Source: UBA10908 sp964608965
GTDB taxonomy: Bacteria > Bacillota > Clostridia > Peptostreptococcales > Anaerovoracaceae
Direction: 5' to 3'
Assembly: GCA_964608965.1 (NCBI GenBank)
Contig: CAZSPZ010000007.1
Coordinates: forward strand, 5,886-69,885
DNA length: 64,000 nt
In this document: one piece after another, positions 31,295-40,291 of the stretch
How positions within the stretch are numbered: the stretch's first letter is position 1
How the letters are laid out: each line of letters opens with the position of its first letter
Program-made: the position numbers and the translations under genes
Notes under the pieces: generated by a model
What the model saw: only the letters and a program-made list of their open reading frames with translations
The model's database searches: none
Told to the model about the DNA's origin: nothing

Positions 31295-32323
31295 ATGAAT
31301 ATGGGCCTTGAAAAGGATTGTAAATTGCAACTTTTCCCAAAATACAAGAGCGGAAAAAAGAATTTGATCACCGATATCGTCGGGATAAAGGTAGGACACG
31401 TTACACTGCAAAATGGCGATATCAATACAGGGGTTACAGCAATCTTGCCCCATTCGGGCAACCTTTTTAAAGAAAAATTGTTTGCCGGAGTCTCTATTAT
31501 AAACGGCTTTGGAAAGAGTGTCGGCTTAGTGCAGATGCAGGAGCTTGGCACCCTGGAAAGCCCCATTATCATGACGAATACTCTTTCCGTCGGTACGGCT
31601 CTCACCGCATCCGTCAAATATATGCTGGAGCAAAACAAGGAAATCGGCATTGAAACCGGTACGGTCAATTGTGTTGTAACCGAGTGCAACGACGGGGAGC
31701 TAAACGACATCAGAGGACTACATATAAAGGAAGAGCATATTCTTGAGGCAATCAGGAATGCGGCCGACACATTCGAAGAAGGTGCGGTCGGCGGCGGAAC
31801 CGGAATGGAAATGATGGCGCTTAAAGGCGGAATCGGCTCTGCATCCCGTATCCTTAAGCTTGGAGAAAACGAATATACAGTCGGAGCGATTGTCATGACC
31901 AACTATGGCACGGACGACAATTTGATGATCGGGGGAGACCGCATCGGCAGAAGGATTGATGCCGACAGGAGAAAAGAAGATAAAGGTTCCTGCATTATTG
32001 TCATTGCCACAGATATTCCAATGATAGACAGACAGCTTCGCAGAGTTGCTCTTCGCGCAACCCATGCTCTGGCGAAAACAGGCTCGTATTCGGGGAATGG
32101 CAGCGGAGATATCGCCATTGCATTTTCTACCGCTAATACTATTGAACATTTTAATCAGACAAAATTTAAGGATATAAAAATGATTTACGACGAAGAGCTG
32201 TCTCCTGTTTTCGAAGCGACGGTGGAAGCTGTGGAAGAAGCTCTGATCAGTTCCCTGTATCATGCAAAAACCACCAGTGGAATCAGGGGGAAAACTTTAA
32301 AAGGATTAAAAGAATATTTATAG
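31295..32323 (+). CDS. P1-family aminopeptidase (DmpA/peptidase S58)
   Basis: N-terminal-nucleophile aminopeptidase that removes N-terminal L- or D-residues from short peptides, 342 residues. Matching blocks: NLITDIVGIKVGHVTL, GTVNCVVTECNDGELND, GGGTGMEMMALKGGIGSASR, and GSYSGNGSGDIAIAFSTAN. Autocleavage is expected between Gly269 and Ser270 of NGSGD, leaving Ser as nucleophile. A second ATG two codons downstream is equally placed behind GAGGGGG. The following PatB gene, 33 nt away, suggests a small amino-acid salvage unit. Confidence 0.9.
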   Translation: MNMGLEKDCKLQLFPKYKSGKKNLITDIVGIKVGHVTLQNGDINTGVTAILPHSGNLFKEKLFAGVSIINGFGKSVGLVQMQELGTLESPIIMTNTLSVGTALTASVKYMLEQNKEIGIETGTVNCVVTECNDGELNDIRGLHIKEEHILEAIRNAADTFEEGAVGGGTGMEMMALKGGIGSASRILKLGENEYTVGAIVMTNYGTDDNLMIGGDRIGRRIDADRRKEDKGSCIIVIATDIPMIDRQLRRVALRATHALAKTGSYSGNGSGDIAIAFSTANTIEHFNQTKFKDIKMIYDEELSPVFEATVEAVEEALISSLYHAKTTSGIRGKTLKGLKEYL

Positions 32324-32356
32324 TCAGAGCATGAAATTGACTCCGGGAGGAAAAAC

Positions 32357-33538
32357 ATGAAAATGAAGTATGACTTTGATAAAATCATCGACCGAAGCGG
32401 GGAATATGCAGTTAAATACGAAGAAAGGCTAAAGAAGTTCGGAACAGACGACGTGATTCCGATGTGGATTGCGGACATGGACTTTCAGACAGCCAAACCA
32501 ATCAGAGACGCGATAGAACAGAGAGCCGCCAAAGGTATATTCGGCTACGTTTCAAAACCTGACAGCTATTTGGAAGCGGCCGCAAGCTGGGTAAAACGCC
32601 GGCATCAATGGGATATCGACCCCAAAATGGTCAGCCGCTGTGTAGGTATTGTGCCTGCACTTTCTGAATTGGTCCGAGAGTTCACGGGATTCGGGGAAAG
32701 TGTTTTGATTCAACCGCCGGTGTATCCGGAATTCTTTGAAGTGATTGAGGCATGGGAAGGGCGTCATGTTTTAGAAAATAGGCTTTTGGAGAAAGATGGG
32801 TACTATACGCTGGACCTTGCGGATTTTGAAGAGAAGCTGAAATTGGGACCAAAACTTTTTATTTTATGCAACCCCCACAATCCGGTGGGGCGGGTTTGGT
32901 CCGTTCAAGAACTTAGAGCGATGATGGAACTTTGCATCAAATACAAGGTTCCCGTGGCTTCGGACGAAATACATGGGGATCTTGAACTTTTCGAAAACAA
33001 GTATACTCCTACCGGCAAACTGTCTTCTGCCGTGGCTGCCAATACAATCAGCTGCTTTTCCGCGACCAAAACTTTCAACCTTGCGGGATTGCAAAGCTGC
33101 TGCATCGTGTTTCCGAATCAGCAATGGAAGGATCGCTTTGATAAATTTTGGGAAGGGTTTGACATTCACAGGAATAATTGTTTCAGCCTTGTAGCGATGC
33201 AGGCCGGATGGTTAGAGGGGGATGAATGGCTTGATCAACTCCGCTCCTATATAGAAGGTAATATGATCATGGCTTATGATTTCTTTCAAAAGGAATGCCC
33301 GAAAATCAAATTTTGGATGCCCGAGGCCACGTACATGATTTGGCTTGATTGCCGGGCTCTTGGAATGAAAGACGCCGAACTTTTCAGATTTATGATTGAA
33401 AAAGCCAAGGTCGGAATGAACAACGGCCAGGCATTTTGTCCCGATTTGGATGGGTTTATGAGAATGAATCTTGCTATGCCAAGAGCAACGGTTCTGAAAG
33501 CTTTGATGCAAATCAAAGAGGCCGTGTCGCGATTATAA
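32357..33538 (+). CDS. patB: PatB/MalY-type PLP aminotransferase/beta-C-S lyase
   Basis: Class I/II aminotransferase fold, 393 residues, of the MalY/PatB subfamily, which mostly cleaves cystathionine or cysteine (beta-C-S lyase). N-terminal DVIPMWIADMDFQTAKPI is the subfamily signature, NPHNPVGRVW binds the substrate carboxylate/PLP region, ASDEIHGDLE holds the PLP-contacting Asp, and the Schiff-base lysine is in SATKTFNLAGLQ. AATGRxLL-type Arg is replaced by NLAMPRATV near the end. It likely yields homocysteine or sulfide, pyruvate and ammonia. Ribosome site CCGGGAGGAAAAAC. Convergent with the AlaX-type gene. Confidence 0.9.
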   Translation: MKMKYDFDKIIDRSGEYAVKYEERLKKFGTDDVIPMWIADMDFQTAKPIRDAIEQRAAKGIFGYVSKPDSYLEAAASWVKRRHQWDIDPKMVSRCVGIVPALSELVREFTGFGESVLIQPPVYPEFFEVIEAWEGRHVLENRLLEKDGYYTLDLADFEEKLKLGPKLFILCNPHNPVGRVWSVQELRAMMELCIKYKVPVASDEIHGDLELFENKYTPTGKLSSAVAANTISCFSATKTFNLAGLQSCCIVFPNQQWKDRFDKFWEGFDIHRNNCFSLVAMQAGWLEGDEWLDQLRSYIEGNMIMAYDFFQKECPKIKFWMPEATYMIWLDCRALGMKDAELFRFMIEKAKVGMNNGQAFCPDLDGFMRMNLAMPRATVLKALMQIKEAVSRL

Positions 33539-33555
33539 GATAGATTGAGCGAGCA

Positions 33556-34848
33556 TCATCTTAAATGTTTTTCCAGCAAATCCAAAAAAGTATCCACACT
33601 CTCTTTCTTTTGAAATATGGCGCGGGCCAGCTGATTGCTGCCCCCGCCTTTTCCTTGATAAAGAGACGCATATTCTTTTACCAGTGCGCCACAGGAAGGG
33701 TTGCCCGAAGAAACAAGAATTGCAGTGTTTTCTTTTTCTGACACAAGGGCGATAAGACAAGGTAAATCGGAACCTAAAGATCGTCCCAAAGTCTGAAGAT
33801 CTTCCGCAGAATAGCGATCGTAATGGCTTACGAAGATTGATAAAATCGCTTTTTCCTCCTTGGCTGATTCTTTTCGCTCGGCAAGTTGTGCAAGAAGTAT
33901 ATTCCGCTCCTCTTCCAGGAGCGTTTTTTTAAGGTCGTAAAGCTCTTTTCTTGCCGCTCCGTTTTTGCTGTCCTGTACGTTGATTCGCTCCATCAATTGA
34001 TCGATTTCGGTGGAATGACGGTTGCAAAGAGCCGTAGTGGCTTTATGACGAATAACGGCATCCAAATAGGCCGGCAGTCCGGCTTTTAAGGTAAAACGTG
34101 TCATGTTCTTGTAGTTTTCTGTTTTGATTATTTTTATCAGTCCGATTTGACCCGTGGATGTAACATGCGTGCCGCAACATGCGCAACAATCGTAGATATT
34201 GTCGGATGATCCTATTGTCACAACCGTGATATCTTCGTCAAACGCCAGCGGTTTTCTGAGCGGATAGTTTTCCGCTTCCTGCCGCACAGCGCAATATTTT
34301 GTGACAACCGGGACATCTGCCCAAACGACTTTATTGGCGGAAAGCTCCAACTCGTCAAGCATAGCTTCTGTAAACTCGTTATCTTTGCTGCCTTCTGCAA
34401 GGAGTATGTCGATTGTCAGGTAATTCTCTCCCATGTGAAAGCCTTTGTTGATCCCCTGAAAGAGTTTCCAGATCAGTCCCGACACCAGATGTTCCCCGCA
34501 GTGCATCTGCATATGACTAAAGCGGCGATCCCAATTCAAAACACAATAAAGGTGTTCTTTGTTTCGGAATGCTTCTGCTGCTTGGACCGGAAGTCGATGG
34601 TAAACGATTTCCTTCGCTTTATCTTCGAATACATCAATTACTTCAAATCCTTCGATTTGGCCGAGGTCGCAGGGCTGCCCGCCTCCTTCCGGATAAAATA
34701 TGGTTTCGCCCAAAATCAGAAGTAAAGTGTCCGGAATATATTTTATGCCCAGCTCTTTGCATCGAATTTCCGTTTCAATTACTTCCTGACGTTGAAATAA
34801 CCCGTCTTTTTTATAGACATCAGCCTGATAAGCTTTGATCGTTTTCAT
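33556..34848 (-). CDS. AlaX-type alanyl-tRNA editing protein with DHHA1 domain
   Basis: Stand-alone relative of the AlaRS editing domain, 430 residues. The N-terminal part has FYPEGGGQPCDLG, followed by the metal-binding HCGEHLVSGL (HxxxH) and CCACCGTHVTSTGQIG (CxxxH) motifs of the trans-editing site. The C-terminal part from about residue 260 is a coiled coil and a DHHA1 domain ending KGGGSNQLARA, the glycine-rich RNA-binding motif. It hydrolyses mischarged Ser- or Gly-tRNA-Ala. The ATG at 34848 follows GAAAGGGCGAAAA; a TTG further up is in frame but lacks a ribosome site. No aminoacylation domain is present. Confidence 0.9.
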   Translation of the reverse strand: MKTIKAYQADVYKKDGLFQRQEVIETEIRCKELGIKYIPDTLLLILGETIFYPEGGGQPCDLGQIEGFEVIDVFEDKAKEIVYHRLPVQAAEAFRNKEHLYCVLNWDRRFSHMQMHCGEHLVSGLIWKLFQGINKGFHMGENYLTIDILLAEGSKDNEFTEAMLDELELSANKVVWADVPVVTKYCAVRQEAENYPLRKPLAFDEDITVVTIGSSDNIYDCCACCGTHVTSTGQIGLIKIIKTENYKNMTRFTLKAGLPAYLDAVIRHKATTALCNRHSTEIDQLMERINVQDSKNGAARKELYDLKKTLLEEERNILLAQLAERKESAKEEKAILSIFVSHYDRYSAEDLQTLGRSLGSDLPCLIALVSEKENTAILVSSGNPSCGALVKEYASLYQGKGGGSNQLARAIFQKKESVDTFLDLLEKHLR

Positions 34849-35333
34849 TTTTCGCCCTTTCGCTTCTTTCTTTTGTAGACCGGACTTTTTATCCAAAAGT
34901 AAATAGATGTATGATAAAATGACTGAAATGATTCTATCATATATTCGAAAGAATTACGTGGAGAAAAAACGAATGATATCGCTGCGGATTCGCCGGAACC
35001 ATGTAAATGAACGGGGTGCCAAATAAAGAGGCGTATTCCGAAAAAAAGCTGGGGAAAACTTTTGTATTGTATTAAAATGTAATCTATGAACTCCTTGGTA
35101 TCAAAGGGGTGCGGGTTATAAAAGTTTTCCACAGGCTGTAGGGGACAAAATTGTATACAATATTTTCGCGCAGTGGGGAAAACAGTACAAAGCCTTAAAA
35201 ATTGAGCCGTTAGGAACCGTTGGCAAATGTTCGCCCCGGCGAAAACATAAGTTAACATAAGACATTATTTTAAATTTACGTACCAAAATCTTTCATTGTT
35301 TTTCCGGCATAATCCGGATAGAGAGGAAATAAA
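34849..35333. other. 485-nt intergenic region upstream of pyrK, mostly unexplained
   Basis: No convincing gene. It contains an imperfect long inverted pair (GTTTTCCACAGGCTG near 35123 and CAGTGGGGAAAAC near 35171), a TTGTATACAA palindrome (about 35151-35160), and a TTCGCC/GGCGAA pair near 35230. A minus-strand frame of 137 codons (35258-34845) stays open and would overlap the AlaX start, but its composition is not protein-like. The pyrK promoter must lie here but no clear -35/-10 pair was found. Confidence 0.6.
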
Positions 35334-36092
35334 TTGCGACAGGAAATATTCACCGTTGAAACGAATCAGTTCATATCCAGAGATTTATTTCGCATGGAAC
35401 TCATCGGAAACACACAAGGAATTATGGCAATCGGCGACTTTGTCAATATTTCTGTTCCCGGAACCTATCTTCGAAGGCCGATATCTGTATTTGATGTTTA
35501 CAAGCAGACGCTGACGATTGTTTACAAGGTGGTAGGCAAAGGGACCGCAATTCTCTCCAATATAAAAAGGGGAGATAAGGTAGATGTTTTGACCGGATTG
35601 GGAACGGGGTACAATTGTTCCCTGGCAGGAGAATCTCCTCTTGTGGTTGGGGGCGGGTATGGCGCCGCATCCATTTACGGACTTTCAAAAACTTTGACCC
35701 AAGCAGGCAGCAAGCCCACGATTCTCTTGGGGTTCAATAAAGCAGAAGATGCTTTTCTTATCAAGGAATTTCAAAATCTTGAATTGGCGGGCGCATCGGT
35801 TCGCGTCATCACCGTAGATGGCAGTTTGGGAAGCAAAGGGCTGGTTACCGATTTCATTGCGGGCGCCCACGATCGTCCGTATACTTTTATATATGCCTGC
35901 GGACCCACTGCGATGCTTAAGGCTCTGGGACAGAAAACGGATATTCCGGGACAATTCAGCCTGGAGGCGCGTATGGGGTGTGGGTTTGGAGCTTGTATGG
36001 GCTGTAGCGTCATGACAAAAAACGGATCAAAAAGAGTATGTGTGGAAGGTCCGGTACTGGATAAAGAGGAGATTTTATGGACACAAGAGTAA
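35334..36092 (+). CDS. pyrK: Dihydroorotate dehydrogenase B electron-transfer subunit
   Basis: FAD- and [2Fe-2S]-containing partner of PyrD that passes electrons to NAD+. 252 residues starting at TTG 35334 behind GAGAGGAAATAAA; no in-frame ATG comes early enough. The FAD domain has YLRRPISVFDV, the NAD domain GGGYGAASIYGL, and the C-terminal cluster motif is C-GFGA-C-MG-C-(x)n-C in MGCGFGACMGCSVM ... RVCVEGP. It overlaps pyrD by 16 nt, fixing a 1:1 unit. These two genes are separate from the pyrBC-carB-pyrFE operon 28 kb upstream. Confidence 0.94.
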   Translation: MRQEIFTVETNQFISRDLFRMELIGNTQGIMAIGDFVNISVPGTYLRRPISVFDVYKQTLTIVYKVVGKGTAILSNIKRGDKVDVLTGLGTGYNCSLAGESPLVVGGGYGAASIYGLSKTLTQAGSKPTILLGFNKAEDAFLIKEFQNLELAGASVRVITVDGSLGSKGLVTDFIAGAHDRPYTFIYACGPTAMLKALGQKTDIPGQFSLEARMGCGFGACMGCSVMTKNGSKRVCVEGPVLDKEEILWTQE

Positions 36093-36988
36093 ATCTCAGC
36101 GGCATTTTGCTTGAAAACCCCGTTTTGGCGGCGAGCGGAACGTTCGGTTACGGACGGGAATTTGCGGATTTTTATGACATAAACATTCTCGGTTCGTTCG
36201 CGTTCAAGGGGACGACGAAAGATTCGCGTTTTGGAAACGCTTCGCCAAGAATAGCAGAATGTGATTCGGGCATGCTGAACTCTGTCGGCCTTCAAAATCC
36301 GGGAATTGAAGCTGTGATTCATCAAGAACTTCCCGATTTGGCAAAAGTGTTTCATAAAAAAGTAATTGCCAATATCAGCGGTTTTTCCATAGAGGAATAT
36401 GTGTATTGCTGCGAAAAACTGGAACATGCAGAGCAGGTGGGAATCATTGAAGTGAACGTCAGCTGTCCGAATGTTCATCAGGGCGGCATGACATTCGGCA
36501 CTTCCGCCGAGTCTGCGGCGCAAGTGACAAAAGCGGTCAGGGCGGTTACATCCAAACCTCTCTACATAAAACTTTCGCCGAATGTAACAGATATTGCCTC
36601 TATAGCAATGGCTTGTCAGGATGCCGGAGCGGATGGAATCAGCCTGATCAATACGTTGCTTGGCATGAGAATCGACTTAAAATCCCGAAAAGCGATTTTA
36701 GCAAATCATGTCGGCGGATTTTCGGGCAAAGCCGTGTTTCCCGTGGCCGTCAGAATGGTCAACGAAGTTGCCGGCGCTGTTACGATTCCGATCATAGGAA
36801 TGGGGGGCGTTTCTTCGGCAGAAGACGTCATCGAAATGATGATGGCAGGAGCAACGGCTGTGGCGGTAGGTACGGAGAATCTCCGAAACCCATTCGCTTG
36901 TAAAGAAATCATAGAAAATCTCCCCGCAGCAATGAAAAAATATGGAATTGATAACCTTGCGGATATGATAGGTTGCTGCCGCCGGTAA
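36077..36988 (+). CDS. pyrD: Dihydroorotate dehydrogenase B catalytic subunit
   Basis: Class 1B FMN enzyme oxidising dihydroorotate to orotate with PyrK and NAD+. 303 residues. NPVLAASGTFGYG is the N-terminal FMN block, NVSCPNVHQGG has the catalytic Cys of the 1B class, and GMGGVSSAEDVIEMMMAGA and AVAVGTEN form the phosphate site. Start ATG after AAGAGGAGATTTT within the end of pyrK. Orotate produced here feeds PyrE of the other pyr operon. Confidence 0.95.
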   Translation: MDTRVNLSGILLENPVLAASGTFGYGREFADFYDINILGSFAFKGTTKDSRFGNASPRIAECDSGMLNSVGLQNPGIEAVIHQELPDLAKVFHKKVIANISGFSIEEYVYCCEKLEHAEQVGIIEVNVSCPNVHQGGMTFGTSAESAAQVTKAVRAVTSKPLYIKLSPNVTDIASIAMACQDAGADGISLINTLLGMRIDLKSRKAILANHVGGFSGKAVFPVAVRMVNEVAGAVTIPIIGMGGVSSAEDVIEMMMAGATAVAVGTENLRNPFACKEIIENLPAAMKKYGIDNLADMIGCCRR

Positions 36989-37086
36989 AATTTTGCACGA
37001 TGCGCGTGATTCTTGCGCCTTAAGCTATACTGTGCTATAATTCTTCGATATGTTTAGAAATTTATACGGAAAATAAGGAACAGAAA

Positions 37087-38154
37087 ATGTTTAAAAAGCT
37101 TGATTTTTTAAAAGAAAAATACGAGGAACTCAGTCTGACCGTGTCGGACCCTGATATGATATCCAACCAAACTTTGTGGCAAAAGTACATTAAAGAGATG
37201 AGTGATATGGAGCCCATCGTCACAAAGTACGAAGAATATAAAAAAGCTACCGAAGACTTGAAGTCCACAAAAGAAATGCTCGAAGAAAGCGGCTTGGACG
37301 ACGAAATGCGGGAAATGGCAAAAGAGGAGCTTTATATTCTGGAAGATAAAGTGGAAAAGCTCATCACGGAGCTTAATCTTGCGCTTCTTCCCAAGGATCC
37401 CAACGACGAGAAGAATGTTATAGTGGAAGTCAGAGCGGGAACAGGCGGCGAAGAAGCGGCCTTGTTCGGTGCTGACCTTTTAAGAATGTACACCCGCTAT
37501 GCGGAGCGCCGCGGCTGGAAGACAGAGTTGACGGATATCAATGACACCGGTATCGGCGGAGTCAAAGAAGCGGTGATGATTATCAAGGGCAAGGGCGCCT
37601 ATTCAAGATTGAAATATGAATCCGGAGTACACAGGGTGCAGCGCGTTCCTGAAACCGAATCGCAGGGAAGGATTCACACTTCTGCGGCAACGATTGCGGT
37701 TTTGCCGGAAGTGGACGATGTGGAAGTCGCACTGGATCCCAACGATGTAAGAGTCGATGTGTACCGCTCAAGCGGTCACGGCGGACAATCTGTCAACACG
37801 ACGGACTCGGCGGTACGCCTAACGCATATTCCAACCGGTTTAGTGGTAACCTGTCAGGATGAAAAATCACAGATAAAAAATAAAGATAAGGCTTTCGGTG
37901 TTTTAAGAGCCCGCCTTTACGATATTCAGCAACAGCAAAAGCACGACGAATTATCGGAGGTTCGAAAGAGCCAAGTGGGAAGCGGAGACAGGTCCGAGCG
38001 CATCCGCACCTACAACTTCCCGCAGGGGCGCGTGTCCGATCATAGGATCGGCATGACGATTTATCGACTGGACAGCTTTTTGGACGGCGACATCGATGAA
38101 ATCGTCGATGCGCTGATTGCCGGCGACCAGGCTGAGAAAATGAAGAAGCTATAA
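37087..38154 (+). CDS. prfA: Peptide chain release factor 1
   Basis: Reads UAA and UAG in the ribosomal A site and triggers peptide release. 355 residues. The catalytic GGQ is in SSGHGGQSVNTTDSAVRLTH, and the codon-recognition PxT region is represented by RVPETESQGRIHTSA (PET in place of PAT/PVT). GAGTGGEEAALFGADLLRMY is the family block before it. Start after TAAGGAACAGAAA. The methyltransferase prmC that often follows prfA is absent; tsaC comes directly after. Confidence 0.95.
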   Translation: MFKKLDFLKEKYEELSLTVSDPDMISNQTLWQKYIKEMSDMEPIVTKYEEYKKATEDLKSTKEMLEESGLDDEMREMAKEELYILEDKVEKLITELNLALLPKDPNDEKNVIVEVRAGTGGEEAALFGADLLRMYTRYAERRGWKTELTDINDTGIGGVKEAVMIIKGKGAYSRLKYESGVHRVQRVPETESQGRIHTSAATIAVLPEVDDVEVALDPNDVRVDVYRSSGHGGQSVNTTDSAVRLTHIPTGLVVTCQDEKSQIKNKDKAFGVLRARLYDIQQQQKHDELSEVRKSQVGSGDRSERIRTYNFPQGRVSDHRIGMTIYRLDSFLDGDIDEIVDALIAGDQAEKMKKL

Positions 38155-38157
38155 TTC

Positions 38158-39153
38158 ATGATCACTAAACTGCTGAGCACAAACAAAGAAGATATTACCA
38201 CTGCCGCAAAAATTATCGAAGCCGGAGGCTTAGTCGCTTTTCCTACCGAAACCGTATACGGCCTCGGAGCGGACGCAATGAATCCCAATGCGGCGGAAGC
38301 GATTTACGCGGCAAAAGGCAGACCATCCGACAATCCCCTGATTGTCCATATAGCAAAGTTATCTGATTTGGAACTGTTGGCGCGAGAAATACCCTCTGCC
38401 GTTTATGAATTGGCGGAACAATTTTGGCCCGGTCCCTTAACGATGGTTTTAAAGAAGAAAGGCTCGGTTCCAGACGCAACGACAGGCGGCCTTAAGACCG
38501 TTGCGATAAGAATGCCGAAAAACGAAGCGGCACTTTCGCTGATCAGAGAATCAGGCACTGTTATCGCAGCGCCCAGCGCCAATTTATCCGGCGGTCCCAG
38601 TCCGACAGAATGGGAACATGTCCGGGAGGATATGGACGGTTTAATCGATGCCATCATAATGGGAGATCCGTGTGTCGGCGGGATAGAATCCACTGTGCTG
38701 GATCTGACCGGACAGCACGCTGTGATTCTTCGACCCGGTTTAGTCACTCCGGAAGATATCGGTAAGGTTTTAAAAGATACGGTAACATACGACCCTGCTA
38801 TTACGGCAGCTCCCGATCAGGGGCTTGTCGCAAAAGCTCCGGGGATGAAATATCGACATTACGCGCCCAAAGCGGAAATGATTCTTTTTCAGGGAAGCGC
38901 GGAAAAGGTCAAAGCCGCAATAACAAGTCGGCGCAACAAGGAAGAATCGGCCGGTCGTAAAGTGGGGGTATTGCTTTACGGGGAAGAGGAAAGTCGTTTG
39001 GTTGCAAGAGAGTTTTTTGCAAAGCTCCGGTATATGGACAAAGCCGGAACGGATATCATATTGGCAGCTGCGCTGCCGGCAGACGATTCTGTCGGGTTTT
39101 CGGTGATGAACCGGATGTTGAAGGCAGCAGGATACAGGATCGAGGAGGTATAA
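38158..39153 (+). CDS. tsaC: Threonylcarbamoyl-AMP synthase
   Basis: Sua5/YwlC-type enzyme making threonylcarbamoyl-AMP from Thr, bicarbonate and ATP for the t6A37 modification of tRNA. 331 residues, so it is the long Sua5 form: YrdC domain (FPTETVYGLGADA, KGRPSDNPLIVHI, APSANLSGGPSPT, IESTVLDLTG) plus a C-terminal Sua5 domain joined by GMKYRHYAPKAEM. It begins 3 nt after prfA and ends 2 nt before rpiB, so all three are one transcript. Confidence 0.93.
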   Translation: MITKLLSTNKEDITTAAKIIEAGGLVAFPTETVYGLGADAMNPNAAEAIYAAKGRPSDNPLIVHIAKLSDLELLAREIPSAVYELAEQFWPGPLTMVLKKKGSVPDATTGGLKTVAIRMPKNEAALSLIRESGTVIAAPSANLSGGPSPTEWEHVREDMDGLIDAIIMGDPCVGGIESTVLDLTGQHAVILRPGLVTPEDIGKVLKDTVTYDPAITAAPDQGLVAKAPGMKYRHYAPKAEMILFQGSAEKVKAAITSRRNKEESAGRKVGVLLYGEEESRLVAREFFAKLRYMDKAGTDIILAAALPADDSVGFSVMNRMLKAAGYRIEEV

Positions 39154-39155
39154 AC

Positions 39156-39587
39156 ATGAAAATTGCATTCGCAAGCGATCACGGAGGCTTTACTTTAAAA
39201 GAGGCGCTTTTAAAATATTTGCAAAGCAAAGGTTACGAAACCATTGATCTGGGAGCAAAATCGGAAGAGTCGGTGGACTATCCGATTTACGGAAAGCTTA
39301 TCGGCGAAGCCGTTGTTTCCGGCCAGGCTCCTTGCGGTATCGCCTGCTGCGGCACCGGAATAGGAATATCGATCGCAGCCAATAAAGTGAAAGGCGTGCG
39401 TTGTGCGGTTGCCGTCACTCCCTTTATGGCGGAAATGGCAAAAAAGCATAACAATGCCAATATTCTGGCTCTCGGAGGACGTGTTTTAACAGTGGAAAAA
39501 GCCATAGAGCTTGTCGATATTTGGTTGGAGAGCGAATTTGACGGAGATCGCCATGCAAGACGTATTCGCCTTTTGGACGAAATGTAA
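39156..39587 (+). CDS. rpiB: Ribose-5-phosphate isomerase B
   Basis: Interconverts ribose 5-phosphate and ribulose 5-phosphate, feeding PRPP for the nucleotide genes around it. 143 residues. IAFASDHGGFTLKE is the phosphate-binding N-terminus, and CGTGIGISIAANK carries the catalytic Cys of the bacterial RpiB branch. Ribosome site GAGGAGGTATAAAC. Confidence 0.95.
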   Translation: MKIAFASDHGGFTLKEALLKYLQSKGYETIDLGAKSEESVDYPIYGKLIGEAVVSGQAPCGIACCGTGIGISIAANKVKGVRCAVAVTPFMAEMAKKHNNANILALGGRVLTVEKAIELVDIWLESEFDGDRHARRIRLLDEM

Positions 39588-39640
39588 TCATCAATAATTT
39601 AATTTATATAAAATGCGAAACGATACGCAGGAGGAAGCAC

Positions 39641-40270
39641 ATGGGAAAAGTATATGTTTTTGATCATCCGCTCATTCAACACAAAACGGCTTTGATGAGG
39701 AGAAAAGAAACCTCTGTCAAAGATTTTCGGGAGTTGGTAAAAGAAGTCGCAATGTTAATGACCTTCGAAGCTACCAGGAACCTTCCGTTGCAAGAGGTGG
39801 AGATCGAAACCCCCATCTGCAGGACAACAATGAAAATGCTCAAGGGCGAAGATATTGCAATCGTTCCGATTCTGCGCGCAGGCCTTGGGATGGTCGACGG
39901 CATGTTGGCACTGATTCCCAACGCCAAGGTAGGGCACATCGGTCTTTATCGGGATCCTGATACGCACATGCCTGTTGAATACTATTGCAAACTTCCCTGC
40001 GACATAGAAAAAAGGGAAATATTTGTGGTCGATCCCATGTTAGCGACTGGTGGATCTGCAGCTGCAGCCATTGATTTTATTAAGCAAAGAGGCGGGTCAA
40101 AAATTATCTTTATGTGTTTGATCGCTGCGCCGGAAGGAATAGAAGTTTTACAAAAGGCTCATCCGGACGTGGATATCTTTATAGCTGCCAAAGATGAAAA
40201 CCTGAACGACCACGCCTACATCGTACCTGGCCTCGGCGATGCCGGAGACAGGCTTTTCGGAACAAAGTAA
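39641..40270 (+). CDS. upp: Uracil phosphoribosyltransferase
   Basis: Salvages uracil with PRPP to UMP. 209 residues, typical. N-terminal VFDHPLIQHK, middle ILRAGLGMVDG, PRPP loop VVDPMLATGGSA, and C-terminal VPGLGDAGDRLFGTK, which forms the uracil site, are all intact. Strong ribosome site GCAGGAGGAAGCAC. tyrS starts 21 nt downstream. Confidence 0.96.
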   Translation: MGKVYVFDHPLIQHKTALMRRKETSVKDFRELVKEVAMLMTFEATRNLPLQEVEIETPICRTTMKMLKGEDIAIVPILRAGLGMVDGMLALIPNAKVGHIGLYRDPDTHMPVEYYCKLPCDIEKREIFVVDPMLATGGSAAAAIDFIKQRGGSKIIFMCLIAAPEGIEVLQKAHPDVDIFIAAKDENLNDHAYIVPGLGDAGDRLFGTK

Positions 40271-40291
40271 TTATAACGACGGAGAAATATC

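Noticed and set aside
31541..31560. TTGGCAC inside the P1 peptidase gene as a sigma-54 promoter
   Set aside because: No TTGC at the correct spacing, and it lies within coding sequence.
34845..35258. Minus-strand open frame of 137 codons that would overlap the AlaX start
   Set aside because: Rich in Phe, Tyr and Ile with few Gly, Ala or Glu, no motif and no ribosome site at its start; overlap with the next ATG is probably chance.
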